Source: RCIO01 sp965232405 (lineage in GTDB: Bacteria > Pseudomonadota > Alphaproteobacteria > Rhizobiales > Rhizobiaceae). Taken from it: 64,000 bases of DNA. The stretch is taken from assembly GCA_965232405.1 (NCBI GenBank), contig OZ246966.1, positions 186,001 to 250,000 on the forward strand, read 5' to 3'. Of this stretch, positions 7,656 through 15,605 are shown one piece after another. The position numbers and the translations under genes were made by a program. The stretch's first letter is position 1, and the number at the start of each line of letters is the position of its first letter. The notes under the pieces are model-generated. The model did not search any database. It saw nothing but the letters and a program-made list of their open reading frames with translations, and had not been told where the DNA came from.

Positions 7656-9185
7656 ATGCCGTCCAGCCATTCATCCGAAGCGGCCGCAACCGGGTCCGAA
7701 AACAGGTATGAGCGCGCCGCACTCATCGTCATCAGCGTGTTTCTGGCGATCCGGCTGGCGCTCTCAGCCCAGCTGCCGCTGATTGCCGACGAGGCTTACG
7801 CCGTCGTCGTTTCGCGCATTCCCTCGCTTTCCTATTTTGATCACCCGGTTCTCGGTTTCGGCTTCGCCCGCGCGGCGGCTTCGCTGTTTGGCAGCGAAAC
7901 GAGCTTCGTCGTGCGCCTGCCGCACGTCCTGCTTGGTTCGGCATCCGCCTGGCTGATTTTTCTGGTCACACGGCGTGCGTTTGGCAGTGCGGCGGGTTTC
8001 TGGGCGCTCGCCTGGTATTCGGTTGCGCCCTTCGTCTTCGTCTCCAGCGGTCATTTCGTCGTTCCCGACGGGCCGCTGAACTTCTTCCTGCTGTTGACGC
8101 TGTGGCTGGTGCTTCCCGATCTCGTGGAAGACCGCAAACCGGACCTGACGCGCTGGCTGATGACGGGTCTCGCTCTGGGGCTGGCGCTGCTGTCCAAATA
8201 CACCGCCGTGCTGTTCGGAGCTGGCGCTGCCCTGCTGCTTATCTCGAACGCGCGCGGCCGCCACCTGCTGGCAACCCCCGCCCCTTGGGCAGCGGGTATG
8301 GTCGCCCTGTTGTGTCTCGCGCCAATCGTAATCTGGAACGCCCAAAATGGCTGGGCCTCGTTCGGCTTTCAGTCCGGCCGGGCCGTGGGCGGTGACTTCA
8401 ACCCCGCAAACTTCCTGGCGATCCAGCTGGGACAAGCAGCCTTCTTGTTGCCGTGGACCTGGCTGGCTGCGATCGTCCTGCTGCTGCGCGGGTTGGTCAG
8501 CCCTCGCACACCGGCCGAGCGCATCTTTGCCATTCTCGCCATTGTGCCGATCGTGGTGTTTGACGTTATCGCCATGTTCGGGCGCGAGATCCTGCCCCAT
8601 TGGGCGATGCCGGGCTTTCTGTTCGCGTTTCCGCTTGTGGGTGCATGGAGCGCCCGCTTCGCGACGAGGCTCCCGCGCACGATCAGGACTGCCTGGTCGT
8701 TGTCCGCCATTCTGTTGATTGCGCTGGCGCTCGGGGTGGTCGTCCAGGCGAAGAACGCTGCACTGACCCGCGCGCTCGGCCTCGGAGAGCGCGCTGACCT
8801 CGATTGGACCTTTCTTGATTGGGAGGCATTGCGCGACGATTTCACCGCCCGCAACGTCCTTCACGATCAGGACAGTTTCATCGTTCCGGTAAGCTGGTTG
8901 GCCGGCGCAAAGGCCGGCTACGCGCTTGGGCCGTCCATCCCGGTCGCTGAACCGCTGGCCGATCCCCGCCATTTTGCCTTTCAGCACGATGCACGGCTTG
9001 ATGGGCGCACGAGCGGTTATGCGCTGATTGCGGCATGGCCGAGCGACGCCGACATCGCGGAAGCGGAGATCAAACGTCTCGCGGAAAGTCGCTACCGGCT
9101 TACCGGCGATAGCTGGCGCGTTGACAAGGTCCGCGGCGGGCGCCCGTCATTCGTCGTGATCGTGCAACCAGTCACGCCGCGCTGA
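7656..9185 (+). CDS. Glycosyltransferase family 39 (ArnT/PMT-like) membrane protein
   Basis: A 509-residue integral membrane protein with about ten or more hydrophobic segments and a soluble C-terminal part. The first periplasmic loop carries the ADEAY acidic motif and FDHP, hallmarks of GT39/ArnT-like enzymes that move a sugar from a polyprenyl-phosphate donor to a lipid or protein acceptor on the outer face of the inner membrane. It converges with the GT2/GtrA gene, stops only two bases apart. That partner probably makes or flips the polyprenyl-linked sugar. The pair looks like an envelope glycosylation unit lying inside the methyl-transfer region. Acceptor unknown. Confidence 0.9.
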   Translation: MPSSHSSEAAATGSENRYERAALIVISVFLAIRLALSAQLPLIADEAYAVVVSRIPSLSYFDHPVLGFGFARAAASLFGSETSFVVRLPHVLLGSASAWLIFLVTRRAFGSAAGFWALAWYSVAPFVFVSSGHFVVPDGPLNFFLLLTLWLVLPDLVEDRKPDLTRWLMTGLALGLALLSKYTAVLFGAGAALLLISNARGRHLLATPAPWAAGMVALLCLAPIVIWNAQNGWASFGFQSGRAVGGDFNPANFLAIQLGQAAFLLPWTWLAAIVLLLRGLVSPRTPAERIFAILAIVPIVVFDVIAMFGREILPHWAMPGFLFAFPLVGAWSARFATRLPRTIRTAWSLSAILLIALALGVVVQAKNAALTRALGLGERADLDWTFLDWEALRDDFTARNVLHDQDSFIVPVSWLAGAKAGYALGPSIPVAEPLADPRHFAFQHDARLDGRTSGYALIAAWPSDADIAEAEIKRLAESRYRLTGDSWRVDKVRGGRPSFVVIVQPVTPR

Positions 9186-9187
9186 GA

Positions 9188-10309
9188 TTACACGTCGCGC
9201 CAGGTCACCAGCTTGGTCACCGAGTAGTTGAACACCGAGCTCATCAGCGCTCCGGCAAGGCCGGCAAGCCCGACCGATGTCTGCCAGGAATAGATGTGCG
9301 ACGCGACGCTCACATTGGCGATCGCGCCCAGGCTGCACACGGCATAAAAGCTCAGCAATCCAAACAACCAGCGCCGGCCCTTCAGCTTGCGATGGGCAAA
9401 GGTCAGATTGTTGTTGATGACGAAATTGCTGGTCATGGCGATCAGGGTCGCGCCCGCCTGCGCATAGGCAAACTCCAGCTTTGCCAGCCCCGTCAGCGAA
9501 TAGAGTGCGGCCATGTGAACGAAGATGCCGGTGACGCCGACCATCCCGAACAGCAGAAACTGTCCCGGCACCAGCCCGCCCGTCAGGCGCGAAACCAGAA
9601 GCCCGAGAAACTGCACGGTCACGAGCGCGTCGAGTTTGCTTTCCCCGCTATGGCGCTCGCGGAAGGTGAATGGCACTTCGCGAATCACCGTCTGCGGGCT
9701 GACCCTGCTCAATATGTCGAAGAGTATCTTGAAGCCCTGCTGGGCCACCTGCCCGGCAACCTTGTCCGCGAGTTCGCGCTTGAGCATGAAAAAGCCGCTC
9801 ATCGGGTCGGATGAAAGTTCCCCGGTCACACGGTTGGCCAGTGTCGTGGCAAGCCGGCTGCCCCAGGCGCGAGTTGGCGACAGCCCCTCATCCGCCGAGC
9901 CTTCACCGACATAACGGCTGGCGACAACCAGATCGGCGCCGGTGCGGATTTCATCAAGCATCTTCGGCAGGATCGTTTCATCATGCTGAAGGTCGGCATC
10001 CATGATGGCAACAACCGGGGCAGACGCCGCCATCATGCCCTCCACGCAGGCGCCCGACAGGCCGCGCCGCCCGACGCGGCGGATGCAGCGCAGAAAGGGT
10101 TTTTCCGCCCCCAGCTCGCGCGTCACCTCGGCCGTACCGTCGGCGCTGTCATCATCGACGACGATAATCTCACAGGGTGTCTTGCCCAGCGCTGCCACAA
10201 TGCGCTCAACGATGACGGGTATGTTCCCGGCCTCGTTGAACGTTGGCAGGACAATGGTGATATCGGGAGCTGCGGTAGAAATGTCGGAACGCCTCCGGAA
10301 ATTGGACAA
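9188..10309 (-). CDS. Glycosyltransferase family 2 fused to a GtrA-like membrane domain
   Basis: The 373-residue protein starts with a dolichol-phosphate-mannose-synthase-like GT2 domain (about 16-240; TIVLPTFNEAGN, then VVDDDSADGT, with the catalytic DAD near MDADLQHD). It ends with a four-segment GtrA domain (about 245-370). It likely makes a polyprenyl-phosphate sugar and helps move it across the inner membrane for the adjacent GT39 enzyme. The best start I can find is TTG at 10309, preceded by AAAGGGCG; no in-frame ATG lies before the GT2 motif and an in-frame stop lies just upstream. It diverges from the DUF1638 gene with about 41 bases between. Confidence 0.9.
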   Translation of the reverse strand: MSNFRRRSDISTAAPDITIVLPTFNEAGNIPVIVERIVAALGKTPCEIIVVDDDSADGTAEVTRELGAEKPFLRCIRRVGRRGLSGACVEGMMAASAPVVAIMDADLQHDETILPKMLDEIRTGADLVVASRYVGEGSADEGLSPTRAWGSRLATTLANRVTGELSSDPMSGFFMLKRELADKVAGQVAQQGFKILFDILSRVSPQTVIREVPFTFRERHSGESKLDALVTVQFLGLLVSRLTGGLVPGQFLLFGMVGVTGIFVHMAALYSLTGLAKLEFAYAQAGATLIAMTSNFVINNNLTFAHRKLKGRRWLFGLLSFYAVCSLGAIANVSVASHIYSWQTSVGLAGLAGALMSSVFNYSVTKLVTWRDV

Positions 10310-10350
10310 CGCCCTTTAGGTGAAATGCCCGCCCGGATAAAGTGTTGCGC

Positions 10351-11019
10351 ATGTCGCGGATGGAATTGATGGAAAATCGTTCGGCCCTGGAAATTGCTGA
10401 CAAGCCCACCGCCCGACCTGAACCGGTGCTCGTGATCGCCTGCGGGATGATCGCACGGGAAGTGCTTGCGGTCAGTGAGCGCCACGGTTTCGACCATCTG
10501 GAACTGCGCTGCCTGCCGGCGAAGTACCACTTCTATCCCGATCGCATTTCGCCGGCGCTCGACGAGGCGATCGTCGAGGCCCGGGCGGAAGGATATGAGC
10601 ACATATTCGTCGGTTATGGTGACTGCGGTACTGGCGGCGATCTCGACCGCGTTTGCGAGAAGCACGGCGTGCAACGCATCGACGGGCCGCACTGCTTCGC
10701 CTTCTATCAGGGCAATGACGCGTTCGCGAAAATCGCCGACGACGACTTCACGTCCTTCTACATGACGGATTTTCTCTGCCGCCAGTTCGAAACATTCTTC
10801 ATGCGTGCGTTGGGTCTCGACCGGCACCCCGAACTGGCAAAGGACTATTTCGGCAACTACGAGAAGCTGGTCTATCTGGCTCAGACCGATGATCCCGGAC
10901 TGGAAAAGACGGCAATCATGGCCGCCGCACTGCTCGGCCTGAAATATGAGAAGCGCCGCACCGGCTATGGCGATCTCGACCCGGCGCTGGAAGGCGCTGT
11001 GCGATCAGCACAGTCTTGA
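10351..11019 (+). CDS. DUF1638 domain protein in the corrinoid locus
   Basis: The 222-residue protein matches what I know of DUF1638. It has a PVLVIACGMIARE beginning, then LELRCLPAKYH, a glycine-rich GYGDCGTGG near the first third, and GPHCFAFYQG. There are several conserved cysteines but no classical cluster motif, and no membrane segment. I take the ATG at 10351; 10360 and 10369 are also possible, and a GTG at 10342 opens the frame. DUF1638 genes are often seen with MttB-type methyltransferases, so this may be an accessory factor for corrinoid loading, activation or amine handling. No activity is established to my knowledge. Confidence 0.85.
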   Translation: MSRMELMENRSALEIADKPTARPEPVLVIACGMIAREVLAVSERHGFDHLELRCLPAKYHFYPDRISPALDEAIVEARAEGYEHIFVGYGDCGTGGDLDRVCEKHGVQRIDGPHCFAFYQGNDAFAKIADDDFTSFYMTDFLCRQFETFFMRALGLDRHPELAKDYFGNYEKLVYLAQTDDPGLEKTAIMAAALLGLKYEKRRTGYGDLDPALEGAVRSAQS

Positions 11020-11067
11020 AACCGCCCCGATTGCCGGGCGAAATGCGGGCAATAAGGGAACGACGAC

Positions 11068-11649
11068 ATGACCCGACCCGCCGCGATTGCCGTTCTGGCT
11101 GCACTCACTGCTTGCTGGAGCCCTGCGTACGCCACCGGCGAAATCGAGAACCTCATCACCGATCATGACAGGGCCCGGCTCCAGCGGTTTGACACAACGA
11201 AGGCGGAAGCGGTCAACGAAGCACGCATTGGCGGCAGCGCGGCCGACATCGAGACGCTGAATGAAATCCTGTCCCGCGAGCCCATAAGCTTCGAGGGGTT
11301 CGACATGGTCGGCGATTGGCAGTGCCGCACAACCAAGGTGGGCGGACTTGCGCGGCTCGTTGTCTATTCCTGGTTCCGTTGCCGCGTGACGGATGATGGG
11401 TCGGGCTGGCGGCTGGAAAAGATCAGCGGCTCTCAGCGCACGACCGGCCGCTTTTTCGACGAAAGCGAATCCTCCCTCACCTATCTCGGCTCATTCTACA
11501 TCGCGGGCGAAACGCCAAAACCCTACGGCTCCGGCCCGGACAGCGACCAGGTCGGCAGGGCCTATCGCAGCGGAGATGATACATGGCGCATCGAGTTCCC
11601 GGCGCCACGCTACGAATCGAAGCTCGACATATTGGAGTTTCGCCGCTGA
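11068..11649 (+). CDS. DUF4893 domain secreted protein
   Basis: A 193-residue protein with a cleavable signal peptide (about residues 1-23, ending SPAYA). The mature part follows the DUF4893 pattern (ITDHDRARLQRFD, then VGDWQCRTTKVGG and YSWFRCRVTDDGSGWRLEKISGS). Two or three cysteines suggest a periplasmic fold with a disulfide. Family function is unknown. It follows DUF1638 by 48 bases on the same strand, but its spread in alphaproteobacteria makes a specific role in methyl transfer doubtful. Confidence 0.85.
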   Translation: MTRPAAIAVLAALTACWSPAYATGEIENLITDHDRARLQRFDTTKAEAVNEARIGGSAADIETLNEILSREPISFEGFDMVGDWQCRTTKVGGLARLVVYSWFRCRVTDDGSGWRLEKISGSQRTTGRFFDESESSLTYLGSFYIAGETPKPYGSGPDSDQVGRAYRSGDDTWRIEFPAPRYESKLDILEFRR

Positions 11650-11730
11650 CACACTACTTGCGCTGGTGCCGGGCGGGCACTAACACCTCCGCAGTCGGGA
11701 GCGCGCGACTCGCAATGTGCCTTCAAAGCC

Positions 11731-12393
11731 ATGAATGCTGATACGACCGGGTCAGGCACCAACGTTTCAAGGGAAACGGCCGTGCTGCGGACACCGCCAA
11801 GGCGGCTTTCGCAGGTACTGCGCGACCTTGCCGCCACGACCGAAGGACCGATCACGATTGCGACGATCCGCGACGCGCTCGGCGACCGCAGCTTTGCGGC
11901 GTTGCTGGTGTTCTTTGCGCTGCTGAACCTGTTGCCGCTGCCACCCGGCACGACGCTCATACTCGGCATTCCCCTGCTTCTGATCACCGGCCAGATGCTG
12001 GCAGGCTATCGCACGGCATGGTTGCCGCGCGCCTGGTTGCGCCGGTCGATCGGCGCCGATCGTTTTCGCGCCATGGTCAACCGCTATACACCAAAGCTCG
12101 AGCGGCTTGAGCGGCTTATCAAACCGCGCCGCTGGCCCTTTACGACCGCCGAGACGTCAGACCGTATTATCGGGTTGATCGGATTTGTGCTTTCGGTCGC
12201 CGTGACCCTGCCAATTCCCTTCGGTAACTGGCTTCCCGCCTTTGCCGTAGCGGTGATCGGGCTTTCGCTATCGGAGCGTGACGGCTATTTCCTGGCTGGC
12301 GGCATCGTTCTGGGTACAATATCGCTGCTCATCATCGCCGCCGTTGTTGGAGCAGCCGGTGCCGTTGCCGGCATGATCTTCAGCGCCATCTAG
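11731..12393 (+). CDS. ExoD family membrane protein
   Basis: The 220-residue protein has the ExoD layout: a soluble N-terminus (SQVLRDLAA...GPITIATIRDALGDRSFAALL), then hydrophobic segments with LLPLPPGTTLILGIPLLL, a basic middle loop and three further membrane segments. ExoD was named for exopolysaccharide and symbiosis effects in rhizobia, and its biochemical role is unclear. The ATG at 11731 lacks a strong ribosome site. It lies in the same direction as the one-carbon genes downstream, with 135 bases to the next gene. Confidence 0.88.
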   Translation: MNADTTGSGTNVSRETAVLRTPPRRLSQVLRDLAATTEGPITIATIRDALGDRSFAALLVFFALLNLLPLPPGTTLILGIPLLLITGQMLAGYRTAWLPRAWLRRSIGADRFRAMVNRYTPKLERLERLIKPRRWPFTTAETSDRIIGLIGFVLSVAVTLPIPFGNWLPAFAVAVIGLSLSERDGYFLAGGIVLGTISLLIIAAVVGAAGAVAGMIFSAI

Positions 12394-12528
12394 GCGCGGC
12401 AAACGCCGGATTCTTCAGCGGTTGAGCCGTTCTTGCGGCGTCGTTTTTGAATGCACGCGCGTCGTCCCGCAGCAAGCGGGGCAAATGCGCTTGCGGCAAT
12501 CCTCGCAAACTTCAGGGAGACAGGCTCT

Positions 12529-12831
12529 ATGGCCGATCTGATCATCGTTTATTGGCGCGACATTCCAGCCCAGGTGATCGTGCGAAAGGGACGGCAGAAC
12601 GCCAAGCGCGAACTGCCGCTGCGATTCACCGAGGCAATCGACATGTGCGCCATGCGCACCGGCGCTGGCGACACGGACGCCTATCTGGCGGAATGGCGCA
12701 AGGCAGACCCGGTGCCCGTCAGCGACGATCTGGAAGCAGAGGCCGACAAGGCCGCGACCGAAATCGATACCCGATACGACAAGGAGCGCCTCGTCGCGCT
12801 CGTCAATGCTGGCGGAAAGGACGATGGCTGA
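12529..12831 (+). CDS. Small Virulence_fact-type protein leading the metV-metF operon
   Basis: The 100-residue protein (MADLIIVYWRDIPAQVIVRKG, then a helical acidic tail) fits the small family that databases call 'virulence factor' (PF13769). That name is misleading here: the gene opens a run with metV and metF and overlaps metV by eight bases. The start at 12529 follows AGGGAGACAGG; the frame upstream to 12451 is not protein-like. A fixed link to methylene-THF reductase genes suggests a subunit or assembly factor; this is inference from position only. Confidence 0.75.
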   Translation: MADLIIVYWRDIPAQVIVRKGRQNAKRELPLRFTEAIDMCAMRTGAGDTDAYLAEWRKADPVPVSDDLEAEADKAATEIDTRYDKERLVALVNAGGKDDG

Positions 12832-13405
12832 ACCCGGTCCCGTAACCCAGGCGACGCTGGTTAGAAAAGCGGCGCCCAAAACGGCCTACAAGCCGGCCGA
12901 CGTGTCGCCGCAACGGCGCGTCCAGAGCCGCTATACGATGCGCCGCTGGTCGGTGCGTCATGCGCGCTTTCTGGAGTGGTTCTACGCGCGTTTCGCAAAC
13001 GTGTTCCTGATGTTGCATCCGTTCTGGAAAGCCGTCGGCTACGAACGCGCCGAGCGGCCGGTCAAGTTCATGGAGCGCAACGTCAAGGGCCTCCTGTTCG
13101 ACTGCCGCATGTGCGGCCAGTGCGTGCTGTCCTCGACCGGCATGTCGTGCCCTATGAACTGCCCCAAACAGCTGCGCAACGGCCCGTGCGGCGGCGTTCG
13201 TGCCAATGGCAATTGCGAGGTCGAACCTGACATGCCCTGCGTATGGGTGAAAGCGTGGGAAGGCTCGCAATTGATGCGCGAGGGTAATGCCATCCTCAAT
13301 GTACAGAAGCCGGTCGATCAGTCTCTGCGCGAAACATCGTCCTGGCTCCGGGTCACCGCGCAGGCGGCCGCAGAGCGCGAAAAGCCTGAAGTGGATGCAG
13401 CATGA
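12824..13405 (+). CDS. metV: MetV-like methylenetetrahydrofolate reductase C-terminal domain protein
   Basis: The 193-residue protein ends with a cysteine-rich module of the MTHFR_C type (PF12225): Cys94, 97, 100, 109, 113, 122, 131 and 139, including CRMCGQC and NGPCGGV. In acetogens the MetV subunit with this domain binds metal or Fe-S and pairs with MetF. The ATG at 12824 follows AAAGGA and overlaps the upstream gene; the stop overlaps metF by four bases (ATGA), so the two should be made in equal amounts. The N-terminal ~75 residues are basic and Trp/Phe-rich. The symbol is given by family resemblance, not by a tested function. Confidence 0.8.
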   Translation: MAEPGPVTQATLVRKAAPKTAYKPADVSPQRRVQSRYTMRRWSVRHARFLEWFYARFANVFLMLHPFWKAVGYERAERPVKFMERNVKGLLFDCRMCGQCVLSSTGMSCPMNCPKQLRNGPCGGVRANGNCEVEPDMPCVWVKAWEGSQLMREGNAILNVQKPVDQSLRETSSWLRVTAQAAAEREKPEVDAA

Positions 13406-14502
13406 CAACGCGGCCGCCCCAGAACGACGAAAACCCGGCCGGCATCGATCTGCCGCTTGAGCCCGCACCGGGTCACTCTTCCCTCGGCCGTCTAGAGCGC
13501 ATCCTGCGGCGTGGCGAATTTGCCGTCACTGCCGAGCTCAACCCGCCCGACAGCGCCAACCCCGAAGAAGTCTATGAGCGCGCCGCAATCTTCGACGGCT
13601 GGGTTGACGGCATCAACGCCGTCGATGCCTCAGGTGCCAATTGCCACATGTCGTCGGTCGGCATCTGCGCCCTGCTGACGCGCATGGGCTATGCCCCGAT
13701 CATGCAGATCGCCTGCCGCGACCGAAACCGCATCGCCATTCAGGGCGACGTGCTGGGCGCTGCGGCAATGGGCGTGGCAAACATCATGTGCCTGACGGGC
13801 GACGGCGTACAAGCCGGCGACCAGCCCGGGGCAAAACCCGTCTTCGATCTCGACTGCATGTCGCTGCTCGAAACGGTTCGCACCATGCGCGATGAAAGCA
13901 GGCTCCTGTCCGGTCGCAAGCTGACGACGCCGCCCGCCGTTTTCCTGGGTGCCGCCATCAATCCGTTCGCGCCGCCCTTCGATTTCCGCCCGCACCGGCT
14001 GGCGAAGAAGATCGCAGCTGGCGCCCAGTTCGTGCAGAGCCAATATTGCTACGATGTGCCGATGTTCCGCGAATACATGAAGCGCGTTCGCGACATGGGA
14101 CTGACCGAAAACTGCTTCATTCTGTGCGGCGTCGGTCCCCTCGCCTCGGCACGAACAGCCAAATGGATGCGCTCCAATGTGCCCGGCGTGCACATTCCCG
14201 ATGCGGTCATCGCCCGGCTTGAAGGGGCGGAGAAGCAGAAGGAGGAAGGCAAACGCCTTTGCATCGACATCATCAACGAGGTGAAGGAAATCGAAGGCGT
14301 TTCGGGCATCCACATGATGGCTTACCGGCAGGAAGAGCTGGTGGCCGAGATCGTCCACGACTCAGGCGTCCTCAAGGGCCGCAAGCCCTGGCAGAAGGAG
14401 CCGAGGGCCGACGACGCAATGGTGGCCGAACGCCTCGAACACATTCTTGGCGACGACAAAACCGAGCGCCAGCAACAACTTGTGAAGGACGCGGCCAATT
14501 GA
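13402..14502 (+). CDS. metF: Methylenetetrahydrofolate reductase (MetF-like)
   Basis: A 366-residue TIM-barrel flavoprotein of the MTHFR family. The first strand ends FAVTAELNPPDSA, whose Glu matches the catalytic acid of MetF. Later stretches NIMCLTGDGVQAGDQPGAKPVFDLD and GAQFVQSQYCYD are typical flavin/folate regions. It interconverts methyl-THF and methylene-THF. Beside the MttB, corrinoid and MtgA genes it would run in the oxidative direction, feeding betaine methyl groups into the folate pool. It overlaps the MetV-like gene by four bases and is followed 79 bases later by the MtgA-like gene, with a strong palindrome between. This is probably not the housekeeping methionine-pathway copy. 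Confidence 0.9.
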   Translation: MTTRPPQNDENPAGIDLPLEPAPGHSSLGRLERILRRGEFAVTAELNPPDSANPEEVYERAAIFDGWVDGINAVDASGANCHMSSVGICALLTRMGYAPIMQIACRDRNRIAIQGDVLGAAAMGVANIMCLTGDGVQAGDQPGAKPVFDLDCMSLLETVRTMRDESRLLSGRKLTTPPAVFLGAAINPFAPPFDFRPHRLAKKIAAGAQFVQSQYCYDVPMFREYMKRVRDMGLTENCFILCGVGPLASARTAKWMRSNVPGVHIPDAVIARLEGAEKQKEEGKRLCIDIINEVKEIEGVSGIHMMAYRQEELVAEIVHDSGVLKGRKPWQKEPRADDAMVAERLEHILGDDKTERQQQLVKDAAN

Positions 14503-14543
14503 TGCGGCAGGCATGCCGCCCCGGTTGCCAGCAATCAGATAAC

Positions 14544-14565
14544 GATATAAAGAAGTCTTTATATC
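14544..14565. promoter_or_regulatory. Perfect 22-base palindrome before the MtgA-like gene
   Basis: Arms GATATAAAGA (14544-14553) and TCTTTATATC (14556-14565) surround AG. It is strikingly AT-rich in a GC-rich stretch and ends 16 bases before the start codon at 14582. The shape resembles operators of ArsR-family SAH/methionine regulators (SahR type) as I recall them, so repression by a methyl-cycle signal is plausible. No such regulator gene is visible in this window. Confidence 0.7.
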
Positions 14566-14581
14566 CTTTTGGAGACAAGGA

Positions 14582-15544
14582 ATGACCCGCACCATTGTTG
14601 CCTCGGCAACCCGTGAGATTGTCATCGGCTTCGACCAGCCCTTCTGCGTCATCGGCGAGCGCATCAACCCCACCGGCCGCAAGAAGCTTGCCGCCGAGAT
14701 GGTGGAAGGCAATTTCGAGACGGTGAAGAAGGACGCGCTGGAACAGGTCGCCGCCGGCGCAACCATGCTCGACGTCAATGCCGGCGTCACTGCCGTCGAT
14801 CCGAACGCCACCGAACCCGGCCTGCTGGTGCAGACGATGGAGATCGTGCAGGACCTTGTCGACGTACCGCTTTCGATTGATTCCTCGGTGTCGGCGGCAA
14901 TTGAGGCCGCACTCAAGATCGCCAAGGGCCGCCCGCTCATCAACTCCGTCACCGGCGAGGAGGAAAAGCTCGAGGCGATCCTGCCGCTGGTGAAGAAATA
15001 TGACGTGCCTGTCGTGGCGATCTCCAATGACGAGACCGGCATTTCGATGGACCCTGACGTCCGTTTCGCGGTCGCCAAAAAGATCGTCGAGCGTTGCGCC
15101 GACCACGGCATTCCTGCGCACGACGTTGTCGTCGATCCGCTGGTCATGCCGATCGGAGCGCTGGGCGATGCAGGCCGCCAGGTATTCGCGCTGCTGCGCC
15201 GCCTGCGCGAGGAATTGAAGGTCAACACGACCTGCGGCCTGTCCAACATCTCGTTCGGTCTGCCGCACAGGCATGGCATCAATGCCGGTTTCATCCCAAT
15301 GGTGATCGGTGCCGGCATGACCTCGGCGATCATGAACCCCTGCCGCCCGCAGGAAATGGAGGCCGTTCGCGCCGCCAATGTTCTGGCCGGCACCGACAAG
15401 GACTGCGCCACCTGGATCAGGACTTACAAGGACTACCAGCCGCACGCGGCAGGCGCTGGAGCGGCTCCGGCGGCAGCACCAGCTGCGGCATCGGCCGGCG
15501 GTCGCCGCCGCGGAGGCCGCGAGGCGCGGAGGGCACGGGCATAA
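14582..15544 (+). CDS. Methyltetrahydrofolate:corrinoid methyltransferase (MtgA/AcsE-like)
   Basis: A 320-residue pterin-binding TIM barrel. Characteristic stretches are FCVIGERINPTGRKKLA at about residues 20-36, MLDVNAG, VPLSIDSS, NDETG and NTTCGLSNISFGLPHR. Family members move methyl groups between methyl-corrinoid protein and THF. Here the likely direction is from the MttB corrinoid protein to THF. The C-terminus has an odd Ala-rich then Arg/Gly-rich tail (about 288-320) reminiscent of the Arg/Gly-rich N-terminus of MttB and the basic tail of the activator. GGAGACAAGG precedes the ATG. A 22-base palindrome lies just upstream. Confidence 0.93.
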   Translation: MTRTIVASATREIVIGFDQPFCVIGERINPTGRKKLAAEMVEGNFETVKKDALEQVAAGATMLDVNAGVTAVDPNATEPGLLVQTMEIVQDLVDVPLSIDSSVSAAIEAALKIAKGRPLINSVTGEEEKLEAILPLVKKYDVPVVAISNDETGISMDPDVRFAVAKKIVERCADHGIPAHDVVVDPLVMPIGALGDAGRQVFALLRRLREELKVNTTCGLSNISFGLPHRHGINAGFIPMVIGAGMTSAIMNPCRPQEMEAVRAANVLAGTDKDCATWIRTYKDYQPHAAGAGAAPAAAPAAASAGGRRRGGREARRARA

Positions 15545-15579
15545 TCGCCTTTCCTCCGCCCGAAATTCGAAACCAACAG

Positions 15580-15595
15580 GGCCCGCCTGCGGGCC
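15580..15595 (+). terminator. GC hairpin between the MtgA-like gene and the activator gene
   Basis: GGCCCGC (15580-15586) and GCGGGCC (15589-15595) are perfect complements. Without a T-run it may act as an attenuator that lowers expression of the downstream activator, ending only ten bases before the start at 15606. Confidence 0.5.
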
Positions 15596-15605
15596 TGTCG
15601 TTACG

